A stretch of 64,000 nt of DNA from contig JALMLS010000411.1 of assembly GCA_038496445.1 (NCBI GenBank), positions 147,906 to 211,905 of the forward strand, read 5' to 3'. Below are positions 24,288 to 33,445 of this stretch, in pieces. The position numbers were made by a program, and so were the translations under genes. Every line of letters begins with the position of its first letter. Within the stretch, counting starts at the first letter, position 1. Origin of the DNA: Trichosphaerium sp. ATCC 40318 (taxonomy: Eukaryota; Discosea; Flabellinia; Trichosidae). Below the pieces are notes generated by a model that saw nothing but the letters and a program-made list of their open reading frames with translations, was not told where the DNA came from and searched no databases.

Positions 24288-24649
24288 CTATCTCTTTTTC
24301 TTAGAGAATTGAATTAAAACGCATGATTCAAACATTTCTAAGCGTAGATCAACCTCTCCAGGCTCCATGACGTAGCCTTCGAAGTGAACTCTTCTACAGT
24401 CAGGTGATAAGCATGTATGGATACCTAAGAATGTTATAAAGGTAGTTACAAGCGTATTTGATTATGTTACATTTTTGTCGGTCGTGTAAGGCTTCTGGTA
24501 GGCATCTTTCCGCGCAGCGATGTCTCTCTCGCCGATAGCGCATTTTCTAAAGCTGTCAGAAGCGAAATTGCGCTAATACGTACTGTTCGCTTTGAAACAA
24601 GGGCGGAACTGACGACAAGCATTATTACAAGGATAAAAAGCGCCCTCAT
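24288..24649 (-). CDS. Small secreted Cys-containing protein
   Basis: ATG at 24649 and a strong signal peptide (MRALFILVIMLVVSSALV). Two short introns (GTACGT and GTAACA donors) join to give CAERCLPEAL, then CIHTCLSPDCRR, then the conserved-looking GYVMEPGEVDLRLEMFESC and a Lys-rich C-terminus (FSKKKR). The C-x3-C ... C-x3-C-x3-C ... PGEVDxR-x4-F-x-x-C pattern resembles the small secreted DUF4787-type family of plants and animals; I am moderately sure of the resemblance. Function of that family is not established. The 3' end lies about 200 bp from the PSF1 3' end (convergent). Confidence 0.6.
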
Positions 24650-24986
24650 GCTTTGCTACGTTTAGAATAGGAGAAGCGCCGTACGACTTAACCAAAAAGC
24701 GGTTGAAGCTACAATGATCAAGGGCAAGCCTCTAAACTTTTCACTAGCTTAGGAGGTATAATTCAGAAAAATGTAAAAAAGACGGCTGTCAGTTAAAAAA
24801 TGAACTCGTGAATCTCATTTTTGGCGTAAATTCAAGTCGTAGGGTTTAATCAGCAACTTTGCGAAAGGTGAGAATATGGAACACACTATGAATTTCTTAG
24901 GTAACTCAGAAAACTTGAAAAAATAAATCTAATAAAAACCATAGTTCAAACAACTAAACAACCAACACAACAACAACTAATACAAA
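24650..24986. other. Short divergent promoter region
   Basis: 337 bp between the small secreted protein and the universal stress protein start codons. AT-rich; no gene. Confidence 0.4.
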
Positions 24987-25979
24987 ATGGCAAACTGGAT
25001 GGTAGCAGTAGACGAATCTGAGTACGTACAATAGAATTTTATTAGGAAAATAATAATAATAAACTGACACGTGACCTTTAGATTCGCCCAATGGGCATTC
25101 AACATTGTAAGTGGGAGAAAGGATTTAAAGTTTTAAACCACCTGTCTATTTTCTAAAGATGTTTAGGCTTTGAGTCTTATGGACGTTAAGAATGATACCT
25201 TATTCATCTACAGAGCAGCAGAGGATGTAGCTTCAGTGCACGGATATTCTTCTGTGGCATTGTCTTATCTTTCTGAATACAGAGACCAACAAGTACGCAT
25301 TTTTTAACATTTACTGAAGCTCTTGCTTACATTTTCACGCAGAAAGCGCTCTGTAAAAAGACTCTTCGCTTCTTTTACAAAAAAGCTAAAGCTGTAGGCG
25401 TTGTACCTCGCCTAGCTATGGGCTGGAGTAAGCACGTTGGAGAAGGTATCTGTCAAGTAAGTCGGCATAATGCTACAAAAAAATCGAAAATAATATTATC
25501 TTTTAGGCAGTTATAGAGAAAAAAATCCATCACTTGGTACTTGGAAGACGCGATATGAGCAGTTTCAAACGGTACACAAATCTAAAGAAAGGAAATTTTT
25601 GATCTAAGTATCCTATTAGCATGTTTGTTGGTTCCACAACAAAGTACTGCTTGGAGCACGCTGATTGCAACGTTATGATCGCTAAGAAGACCTTTGGTGC
25701 TATTGAAGAGCATGGATCATTAAACGAAGTAAAGACACAAGAAGAAAAAGAGAGAGCAAGAAGAGTACGAACCTTTTTTTTTCTTTTGTTTAGGATGTTG
25801 GTTGTTTATTGTTTTTGTAGATCAAAGAGGACGAAGAGCTCAAAACGGCCGAAGAAACTGAAAGAAAAGCTACCCTTGAAGCAGTCAAGAAGGCCGAAGA
25901 GGAAGAGAGAGCAAGACGTATGCGTGAGGAGAGTCTTGAGGATGGACAAGAAATTCGTGTCCAAATCTACACGTGGTAA
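24987..25979 (+). CDS. Universal stress protein domain with acidic/basic helical tail
   Basis: Start ATG at 24987 (MANWMVAVDESE). Six or seven exons give a USP/Usp-A Rossmann-like fold: VAVDESEFAQWAFNIALSLM at the N-terminus, and the nucleotide-binding end HHLVLGRRDMSSFKR-MFVGSTTKYCLEHADCNVMI, which fits G-x2-G-x9-G-(S/T) and the 'cPVlVv'-like last strand. A ~75-residue charged tail (KTQEEKERARR ... AEEEERARRMREE) follows and is not part of the standard domain. Family members bind ATP/AMP and respond to stress; here the role of the tail is unknown. One 3' splice site choice (TATTAG before CATG) is set by the family motif. Confidence 0.82.
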
Positions 25980-26028
25980 AAATTCAATTACACGCAATGT
26001 CTCATAGTCAAATAAAAAAAATTTCTTG

Positions 26029-26265
26029 CTAGCCTGTAGTCGCAACTTCATAGTTTTTACTCCAATAACTTTCGTTATATGTTTCCTCAGCCTGGCGTAG
26101 CCAAAAAACATAGATGATCGTGTTGTACGCTTTAATGGGATGAGCTGTAGTTCGCAAGATCCTCTTGTATTGTTTATATGTCCTCTTCGTTAAAAGAAAC
26201 AATGTGATAAAACCGCAACTATTCATTCACCTAAAATCACGTGCGTAGTTTCTCAGAGCCTTCAT
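26029..26265 (-). CDS. Small helical protein, possibly LYR-like
   Basis: ATG at 26265, one intron (donor GTGAAT), stop at 26029-26031. About 62 residues: MKALRNYARDF joined to RTYKQYKRILR, then YNTIIYVFWLRQAEETY and a short tail. The basic N-terminal helix with spaced Leu/Tyr/Arg recalls mitochondrial LYR-motif assembly factors, but the exact L-Y-R triplet is absent. Hypothetical otherwise. Confidence 0.45.
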
Positions 26266-26316
26266 GCAAGAAGGAATATTTTGCAACTTTTAAGTAATTG
26301 CTTATTTACTTGTTCT

Positions 26317-27339
26317 TTATGACAACATTTTGATTTCTACTACATCGTATAACCATACATAGAATCTCCAGTCAGCTTTTCTCCTTAATCGCGTAGTAGC
26401 AGTTACATTAGATCCATCACTATCTTTGCAAGGTAAAACCAACTTTAAAGTCATTTGTGTCGAATCCAATTCCATTGATACAACATCGCCATCTCTAAGC
26501 TGGATTCTAGCGTCAATCTGTTCCTCTCCATCATAGAATACTAATCCGTGGCCCCAACCAAAGTCAGGTGTTGGTCTGATATAATCTTCTTCGGGATTTT
26601 TAGGACAATAGCTGATACCAAACATTAGAGGAAGTGCACTTGTTTGAGTTGTTGTCTTTATAATTTTAAACATCCACGTGTTTTTCTCAAATACATTAGC
26701 ACCAAGGCAAATAACACGTCTGTAAACTGAGGAAATACGAGTATTACATTCAGAAATCTTAGCTTGTCCGTGAACATGAACTGAAGAAAACCAATCATTA
26801 GTTGATGGAATGAGTCCAAGGAACTTTGTGAATGATCTGAACTCTTTGTCTTTAACACCTTGTTCAAATAATGCTTGGGCTGGAGACTCTTGATTGAGTG
26901 TAGCCAAGCGAAGGTACTTGAGAACAATAGCAAAGAATTGATGGTCATAATCGAGGAAGACATTGTCATCTTTGTCTCTCTTTAAGTTACCATCATGTCT
27001 GCCGCTGAACATACTGTAAAGCATAGAATCAACAACACAGCATAATGTTCGACGTGTTGTTGACATTATCTCTCCACCAACGTTTAATGTGAAAATGTCA
27101 TCTTGTTTTGTATGTGATGCTCTGAAAGTTGCTTTTTCAGCCTCCCATTGTTGTCTTTCTTCTTTTATTTCCTTTCTTTTTTTTTCGCAATAATCACGTG
27201 TTTCTGACTTGTATTTGTCTATTTGTAGCTTGTCGTGATTTAATTTGCGTCTTCTATCGTCCAGTTCCGCTGCCAAACTCTCGAGTATGTTACTATCATT
27301 GGCAGACGCATTTAACCGCTTTGAAGGCGGTTGGCTCAT
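26317..27339 (-). CDS. BTB/POZ (K+-channel T1-type) domain protein
   Basis: Single exon, 340 residues. An N-terminal coiled coil (about residues 20-80, KKRKEIKEERQQWEAEK) is followed by a BTB_2/T1 domain starting FTLNVGGEIMSTTRRTL and continuing LYSMFSGRH ... VFLDYDHQFFAIVLKYLR, as in KCTD proteins. The remaining ~170 residues look like a beta-sandwich (W-F-x-S-V ... MFGISYCPKN ... GHGLVFYDGEEQIDARI ... GDVVSMELDS), SPRY/PHR-like in pattern. Members of this class are usually oligomeric scaffolds, often cullin-3 adaptors; that role is inference. The start codon is 25 bp from the stop of the CD-NTase gene, same strand. Confidence 0.88.
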   Translation of the reverse strand: MSQPPSKRLNASANDSNILESLAAELDDRRRKLNHDKLQIDKYKSETRDYCEKKRKEIKEERQQWEAEKATFRASHTKQDDIFTLNVGGEIMSTTRRTLCCVVDSMLYSMFSGRHDGNLKRDKDDNVFLDYDHQFFAIVLKYLRLATLNQESPAQALFEQGVKDKEFRSFTKFLGLIPSTNDWFSSVHVHGQAKISECNTRISSVYRRVICLGANVFEKNTWMFKIIKTTTQTSALPLMFGISYCPKNPEEDYIRPTPDFGWGHGLVFYDGEEQIDARIQLRDGDVVSMELDSTQMTLKLVLPCKDSDGSNVTATTRLRRKADWRFYVWLYDVVEIKMLS

Positions 27340-27364
27340 TCCTACGACAATTCAATAAGATTGC

Positions 27365-29053
27365 TTATACAATTAAGTCATCATTGAACAACAACCCGTG
27401 TCTGTGCTCCCAGACAATATATGCACTGCTTATTGCTTCGTACTTTAACCTTGTAACAGTGTCATAACCGAAATTAGTTTTTTTAGTAGTTGCTAGCAAA
27501 GTTCTAGCCTGATAGAATGCAGCTACATTTTCAGGTTTTAAAGCGCATTGTAAGGACTCAATTAATTGCAACTGCAATACAAATCTTTATTCATTTTGTC
27601 ACAAACCATGCGGCTTATGGGTGACAACAAACATAAGTAGGATACAGACAAAAGTGAAGAGAACCACGCAAACTACTTGTAAAGGAGTTGGTATTACTTT
27701 ATCATTCTTTTGTATCCGACAAACAATGTATCGAGTTCCATCCCAACAGTCTTGATGAGTAATCCACACCTTGCCATACAGAAAAGTTCGTTCTAAATGA
27801 TTTTCTTTAGTACATTCTTCAAAAGGAATAGCACGTGTGTATTCATCGCCTTTTCTAGGACATAATGAATAGTATTTTTGAAAAATCTTAAAGGCAACCT
27901 CCTTGTTACCTAATATGTTGTTCAGTCCTTGATGTCCAAAAAAAGTAATTGTCTGTACCTACTGACCTCTCTAAGACTTCATCATATCCGTCTTCATATC
28001 GTTTATATATTTGTACTGGAGGAACGTATACTGGTTTCTGAACAAAAGTTCTTGGTACCGAGGATGGAAAACCTGATTTAATAAGCCGTTTAAGTCTTTT
28101 TATATCTTTAGAGTTGTAACGTTTCATGATGTTATTAAAAGGGTCACCTATGTCTAAAACAAGTGGCCTGTATCGCGTTAACTTTGACGTTTCTATCTGA
28201 CATTGTTGTACCTTTGTTGTGCTGTGGTACTATCAATGAAGTGTTGGTAGTTCGGTTCTTTGTTTAAAATGAAAACGAGTTCATCAGGATTAGACAGTTC
28301 TCTAAGCACATGACGTGCTAGTTGCTTTAGGTTTGTATCATCGTATTTTATTGCAACTCCAATGGAAAGCAATTCAATGAGGTATGACTTTGGATAACCA
28401 ATAATACGTTTCGTCACCCGTTGTGTTTTAATTGTTCTGATAAACTTTCGTGCTACATGCATGTCTTTCAGTATCTCCCTAACAAACTGAATCCGTTTTA
28501 CTGATAGATGTGAAGAGTAGAAAGAGCGTCTTCTTTTCGATTTGTACTGAATTGCCTTCCAAACTTTAACCCAGTGGTAACCGCGATAGGCAATACCTGT
28601 TATTATTAAAACAAGAGCCTTTTTTCCGTAGTTATCACGTGCCCGGAAGCGCCGCAGTGGGTAATAAATCTATTCTAACGTTTTCCCCGTTGTACTTTCC
28701 TTCAAGTATTACAGAGTACGGTGTTACTGCCGTAACTTCAACACTAACCCCTGGAATACGTGATGATACGTTGTATATCTTCATAACGTGTTTATTTATT
28801 TCGTCCTCTGAGAGATTTTCAAAGGGAAATTGATGAAAGTACCTGGTAGGTGTTTAATAAAGAACAACCAAACCTGGTTTAGGTTCGTACAATACAAAAT
28901 CATAATCTGATGTGGGTATATCTGTTTTCTTGCCTCTTGAGCCCGCCTTTGGTGGATTTAATGACTACCAGACCTGTTGATTACTCTTACCTTGATTACA
29001 GTTGCTTTAAGCTCTTTCGCCAAGTAGAATACTACAGATTGTACCAACGACAT
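27365..29053 (-). CDS. OAS/cGAS-like CD-NTase with C-terminal membrane segment
   Basis: Predicted nucleotidyltransferase making 2'-5' oligoadenylate or cyclic dinucleotide signals. ATG at 29053. Exons joined at GTAAGA, GTACGA, GCACGT and GTACAA donors give: helix ELKATVIK; the G-S loop AGSRGKKTDIPTSDYDFVL with catalytic Asp35/Asp37; third catalytic Asp98 in ENVRIDLLPTAALPG; spine segment FYSSHLSVKRIQFVRE; YPKSYLIELLSI (compare LP-x-YALELLT of OAS); and RPLVLDIGDPFNNI, equivalent to OAS RPVILDPADPTNN. All core residues are intact; no cGAS zinc thumb was seen. A hydrophobic helix (PLQVVCVVLFTFVCILLMFV) follows. The model either ends at the stop at 27599, making a tail anchor, or splices at GTCACC to a 68-codon helical tail ending at 27365. 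I prefer the longer form only slightly. Confidence 0.85.
28597..28642 (-). other. GC-AG intron (GCACGT donor) in the CD-NTase gene
   Basis: 46-nt intron. Only the GCACGT donor after TAALPG keeps the frame into IAYRGYHWVKVW; the nearby GTGATA donor shifts frame. Confidence 0.65.
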
Positions 29054-30730
29054 GTCTGCGTCTTAACACCTCGAGTTTAAAAATATCTTGCGAAGAAATA
29101 CTAAGCAAAACTTGTACACCAAAGGGTCAATCCATTGCATAGGCTTGCGATGAGCTAACATAGCTCTATCCACAAATTTGAACAATCTACCATTAATAAA
29201 CGGTGTTCCCTACATGATTTAGGAGGATAGTTTTGAGCCTCATCGAGCCAATATCAACACTAAAACAATAGGCAATGTGGTCAACAAATTTCACTTTGCA
29301 ACTTGCAATCTAAGAAAGTGTGATGAGCTCAAGTTCAGTGGTTTAATACCAGGCGAAATGACTGGCCCACGTGAATTTGCCAAAAACTTAGTCAACTCCG
29401 ATAAACATGTATTCTAAGAATAGCAAAGGATAACTGTGTAACACAGGACATGTGCTACCGCTAGAGAATTGCGTTTTTAGTGGAGTAGAGCACTCATAAG
29501 GTGTTTATGCATGACTAGGGCCTACAGCAGATAGGGTGTTTAAGAAATGTGCACAACACTTAGCCAATATGTTACTTAAGTGCAAAAATTCAAAACCAAC
29601 GAGTTTGTTGACACGTTGGAACAATTCTTGGCACTACTTATGCAAACCTCACAAAAGCAAATTAAACTAGCCGGTGCGTAGCAGCAAGTGATATAACTTT
29701 CTCGTATTTTAGCGGCTAACTTTTATTCTTTAGCTCGCTCGGTATCACGTGGTCTGCTGACATTACCAAACGATATTCAACTTTACATTTGCTCGCTTGA
29801 TAAAGAAGTTTACATAAAATATCACCTACTGTCTGCTGCAGCTGCTAAAAACACTCACTTTACGAATGATTTTAGAAAAAAGGGTACCTGGAAGCAGTGG
29901 TATTCAACAGGAGAGTTAAAGGCCATGATTCAACTACCTGTTGGCGAGGCAAAACATTGGTATAAAAACGGACAACTTCAGGCGCATTACTACCATAAAT
30001 ACGGAAAGACAAATGGAAAGGCATTGCAGTGGTATGAGAACGGGCAGCTGCAGTATCAATCGTTCTATTTACAAGGCAAAACTCATGGTGAGAGAAAGAA
30101 GTGGCACTCGAATGGGCAGATTGCTGAACAATGCTTCTTTGAAAATGGAAAGGGGACAGGAAAGCATCAAGAGTGGCACGAAAACGGACAGGTAGCAGTA
30201 CAAGGAATGCTAAAAAACGACAAGTATGAAGGAATACTCCAAAAGTGGTATGAAAATGGTAATATGAAAGCATATACAAGCGTTAGAGATGGAATAAAAG
30301 AAGGTGAAGTGAAAGAGTGGTATGAAAATGGCAAACTAAAGATACACTACTTTCGTCAATGCAAAAAAGTGGCGAGGTTTAGGAAAGAATATTTTGAGAA
30401 TGGAAACCTTAAATCTTGTTTGTTCTTCGAAGATAGCACAGATGACTTGTATAACCAAGAAATGATCAAAGAAGGTAACATTAAAACTATCGATGGCAAA
30501 CAATGTCTAAAAGAAACGCACTACCACGAAAATGGAACAAGAAAATTAGAAAAATTCTGTTGCAATGGTAAGCCTTACGGCACTGCAAAACAGTGGAATG
30601 AAGATGGCCAAATTACAGCTTGTGTTGAGGTAAAGAATGGCATACTGTACGGTAAGAGTGTCATGTACAAAGGTGGGAATAAGATAAAAAGTGCTATGTT
30701 CAAGAACGGAAAGAAGAATGGTAAATACAA
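29027..30730. repeat. Large inverted repeat, right arm
   Basis: Reverse complement of 1-1773 (see there). It spans the first nine CD-NTase codons, the 586-bp divergent promoter, and the first ~1 kb of the YwqK-type gene. The repeat continues leftwards out of the window on the other arm, so the true end is unknown. Confidence 0.9.
29054..29639. promoter_or_regulatory. Divergent promoter between CD-NTase and YwqK-type gene
   Basis: 586 bp between two outward-facing start codons, duplicated at 1082-1743. CACGTG occurs at about 29370 and again in the YwqK exon at 29747. On the minus strand a 48-codon open stretch (29204-29061, with KPMQWIDPLV) precedes the CD-NTase ATG; it ends in a stop and no splice of correct phase was found, so I treat it as noncoding. 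Confidence 0.5.
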
Positions 30731-31520
30731 GGAGTGGCATGAAAATACTGAACTTTCGTTGCGTCTATGTTATATTGATGATGTGGTGGAAGGACTAGTG
30801 GAAGAATGGTATGAAAATGGACAAATGAAACAGATTTATACGATTCACAATGGCAAAAAAGAAGGAGAACGCAAATGCTGGTACAGTAATGGACAGTTGG
30901 AAACTCAACGATTTTGGAAACACGGCTTAGAACATGGAGAGAGTAGGCAATGGTATGAAAATGGTAAATTACAAGTACGGTGTGTAGCAAGGAATGGTAA
31001 AACGGCAGGAAAGTATGAAGAGTTCTACGACAATGGACAATTACACAAGCGCTTCTATGACTGGGATGATAAAGTACAAGGCGAAGTAAAACGTTGGCAC
31101 AGGAATGGACAGTTGTATTTACAGTTTTATGTAAAGGACAGTATTCTTCATGGAGAAGAAAAAGAATGGTATCCCAATGGACAAATGAAGCGATGTTTGA
31201 CTCATGTCAATGGAAAAGCTGAAGGTTTAGCTAGGATGTGGTATAAATGTGGTCAAATTCGTTGTGAGCACTCTTCAAAGAGAGGTAAGAAAGAAGGAGA
31301 GTACAAGGAATGGTACCAAAACGGGAATTTATGTACACAATGCTACTTTGTGAACTCGAAGTATGAAGGAGAGTACAAAGAATGGTATGAGAATGGGCAA
31401 ATGAAACTACAATGTATGACTAGAAATAACTTGGATAATGGTGAGTACAAAGAATGGGATCAAAATGGGAAACTAAAGCTACAATGTGTGAAGAAGAATG
31501 GCAAAAAAGTACTCCAATAA
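29640..31520 (+). CDS. F-box-like / MORN_2 (YwqK-type) repeat protein, intact copy
   Basis: ATG at 29640 (MQTSQKQIKLA), exon 1 to 29673, 39-nt intron (29674-29712), then one exon to the stop at 31518-31520; about 613 residues. Residues ~20-60 contain an F-box-like segment (GLLTLPNDIQLYICSLDKEV). The rest is about 22 tandem units of ~22 residues built on W-Y-x-N-G-Q-L-x10-G-x-x-x-G-E, the MORN_2/YwqK motif (COG2849). This family is abundant in bacteria and in amoeba-infecting giant viruses, where F-box plus MORN proteins are multi-copy. The upstream neighbour is the divergent CD-NTase. F-box plus repeat architecture suggests a ubiquitin-ligase adaptor, but that is inference. A viral or bacterial origin is possible; the spliced first exon shows it is adapted to the host. 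Confidence 0.85.
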
Positions 31521-32265
31521 ATAAATAATAAAGAAGCAATTCGTCGATAAATAAACTACCAATTTCTTATGTCAGGAGTGAACCACTACGCTATAAAACG
31601 TATACACTCTATTTAATGGCTATGATGCCGTAAAAATCAACAATTGTGTAGCTGTAGCAAAATTTGTTCTAAGAAAAAAGTTAATCATTCGCTTATTCAC
31701 TGATTGTAAACTGATTTCTTATTGACCACAACTGATATTGAGAGCATTAGTCATCATTACTAATACGCCAGTGGCGATACTATGCTTCCCAGTGCCTCAA
31801 AGCGTTTGTAAAATCGACAGTAACCCTAGCACGAGTTTGTTGCAGCTACCGACAGAGATGTACTAACCGATAAAGTGTCAAAGCGCTTGCAGGTGTTGAT
31901 TGCACACACCTTAATAGCACCGTGGTAACTGATGAAGGTAAGAAATCATTGTAACACTGCCCTACAAAGCTTGGTCAATATAGCACCCTCATAGCATAGT
32001 TATAATTTGCTCAATGTATGGTTTTATCTTATGTTGTCATGTATACACGAGGTATTGCAAGAAACTTAACTGCAGTTAAGGCAATGTTAGCACTGTTACA
32101 AAGCAGAGCTATACTCACCTATGTTATTACTTACGCACACCAACTCCACTTGCTTCAACAGAAGCGAATCAAGAAAGAAAGTATTGTATCAACCGATGAC
32201 ACGGCAACGAACATGATTATTCTTTCAAAGTCAAGCGCAATAAAGCCGTGATTACTTGTAACGTA
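31521..32265. other. Intergenic region, 745 bp
   Basis: Follows the YwqK-type gene and precedes the hydrolase. A 77-codon plus-strand frame at 32018-32251 has no supporting features and ends inside the likely hydrolase leader. Nothing else seen. Confidence 0.4.
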
Positions 32266-33261
32266 ATGGCTGGTTGTTGTAGTACGTTTTTTGGGGCATT
32301 AGCGCTCGCGTTAGTTGGTAGTTATCTTTATTTCTTAAATATTTACCTAAACGATGTTCCTACGCCCGTAAACACTGATGACATCATCGCTGATGGTGGA
32401 AAATTCCTTAAACTTAAAAATGGCCACGTCCTCGAGTATTTCGAGTTTGGAGACCACGAATCAACTGATACGGTGCTATTCATACACGGATACGGCCAAA
32501 CAGGCCGATACATAAAAACACACTCAGAAACGTTCAAAAAAGCAAAACTTCGAGTCATCTCTCCGACTTATCCTGGTTCTGGCTTATCTGAGTTCTTTCC
32601 TTACGAATTCACAGAGTTCCCTAGTATAATGGCTGAACTAATGGATCATGTTGGTATAGAATCATTCTACTGTATGGGTATATCTAATGGAGGACCACAT
32701 GTTATATCTGTTTCTTCTATTCTTGGAAAACGTGTCAAGGATGTTGTTCTGGTTGTACCTCTCTCTGAGACTACAGAGGATAATGATCCTTTTGAGAATG
32801 TACCTGTAGCTTTGAAGGTGTTCATGAAGATACTTATGCTGCCAACATTAAGCGAGATGATGAATTATTATGCAACAGGACCTTCTATAAGAAAAGATCC
32901 ACATCATCATTTTTCTGTTATGCTTCCTGAAGAATGGACTGAGTTTCTACAAGTTTGTAGTAAAGAAGTTGTTGATAATTTCGCTTATGATCATTCAAGA
33001 GGTGTTAAGAGAACTGTTGAGAGTTTAGTACATTTGTTCAGGATCAATAATTTGCCTTGGCATTTAGATTATAAAAAAGTAAGTCAAGGAAGAAATGTCT
33101 ATATTTATTCAGGTATTCGAGACACTTTATGCCCTCCTTCTGGTCAAACATACTTGTCAAAGATTATACCAAATAGTCAACTTATTAGAAAGAATAGTAC
33201 TCACACTACAATAATGATGAGTCATCTTCCAGAAATGTTAGAAAAACTAACACAAAAATAA
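32266..33261 (+). CDS. Membrane-anchored alpha/beta hydrolase
   Basis: Single exon. An upstream in-frame ATG exists at 32248, but the second one (MAGCCSTFFGALALALVGSY) gives a better N-terminal membrane anchor. An alpha/beta hydrolase core follows: VLFIHGYGQTGRYIK (oxyanion region HG), nucleophile elbow GISNGGPH (G-x-S-x-G), catalytic Asp in YSGIRDTLCPP, catalytic His in KNSTHTTIMM. The triad is complete. Length ~331 residues is normal for the family. Substrate (lipid or small ester) cannot be told. Confidence 0.85.
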   Translation: MAGCCSTFFGALALALVGSYLYFLNIYLNDVPTPVNTDDIIADGGKFLKLKNGHVLEYFEFGDHESTDTVLFIHGYGQTGRYIKTHSETFKKAKLRVISPTYPGSGLSEFFPYEFTEFPSIMAELMDHVGIESFYCMGISNGGPHVISVSSILGKRVKDVVLVVPLSETTEDNDPFENVPVALKVFMKILMLPTLSEMMNYYATGPSIRKDPHHHFSVMLPEEWTEFLQVCSKEVVDNFAYDHSRGVKRTVESLVHLFRINNLPWHLDYKKVSQGRNVYIYSGIRDTLCPPSGQTYLSKIIPNSQLIRKNSTHTTIMMSHLPEMLEKLTQK

Positions 33262-33445
33262 ATCGATCTATTGTTCCACCTACCTCTAAGCAACACTTAT
33301 TAACAACTTCTGTCGATTGTTAAAATTACATGCTTTTATCAATTGAAAGCCCCAACAAAATCATTTTGTATGACTTCCTCACCACTCATGTGACGAGTGC
33401 GAAGAAAAAGAGAATGTTTAATTTTTTATTTAACAAGTATTGAGT

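Noticed and set aside
27365-27577. Separate small gene downstream of the CD-NTase
   Set aside because: No ATG at its 5' end and it joins in phase to the CD-NTase via a 54-nt intron, so it is more likely its last exon.
29061-29204. 48-codon minus-strand frame with KPMQWIDPLV as an upstream exon of the CD-NTase
   Set aside because: Ends in a stop and no donor/acceptor pair gives the right phase; the left-arm copy does not keep the frame.
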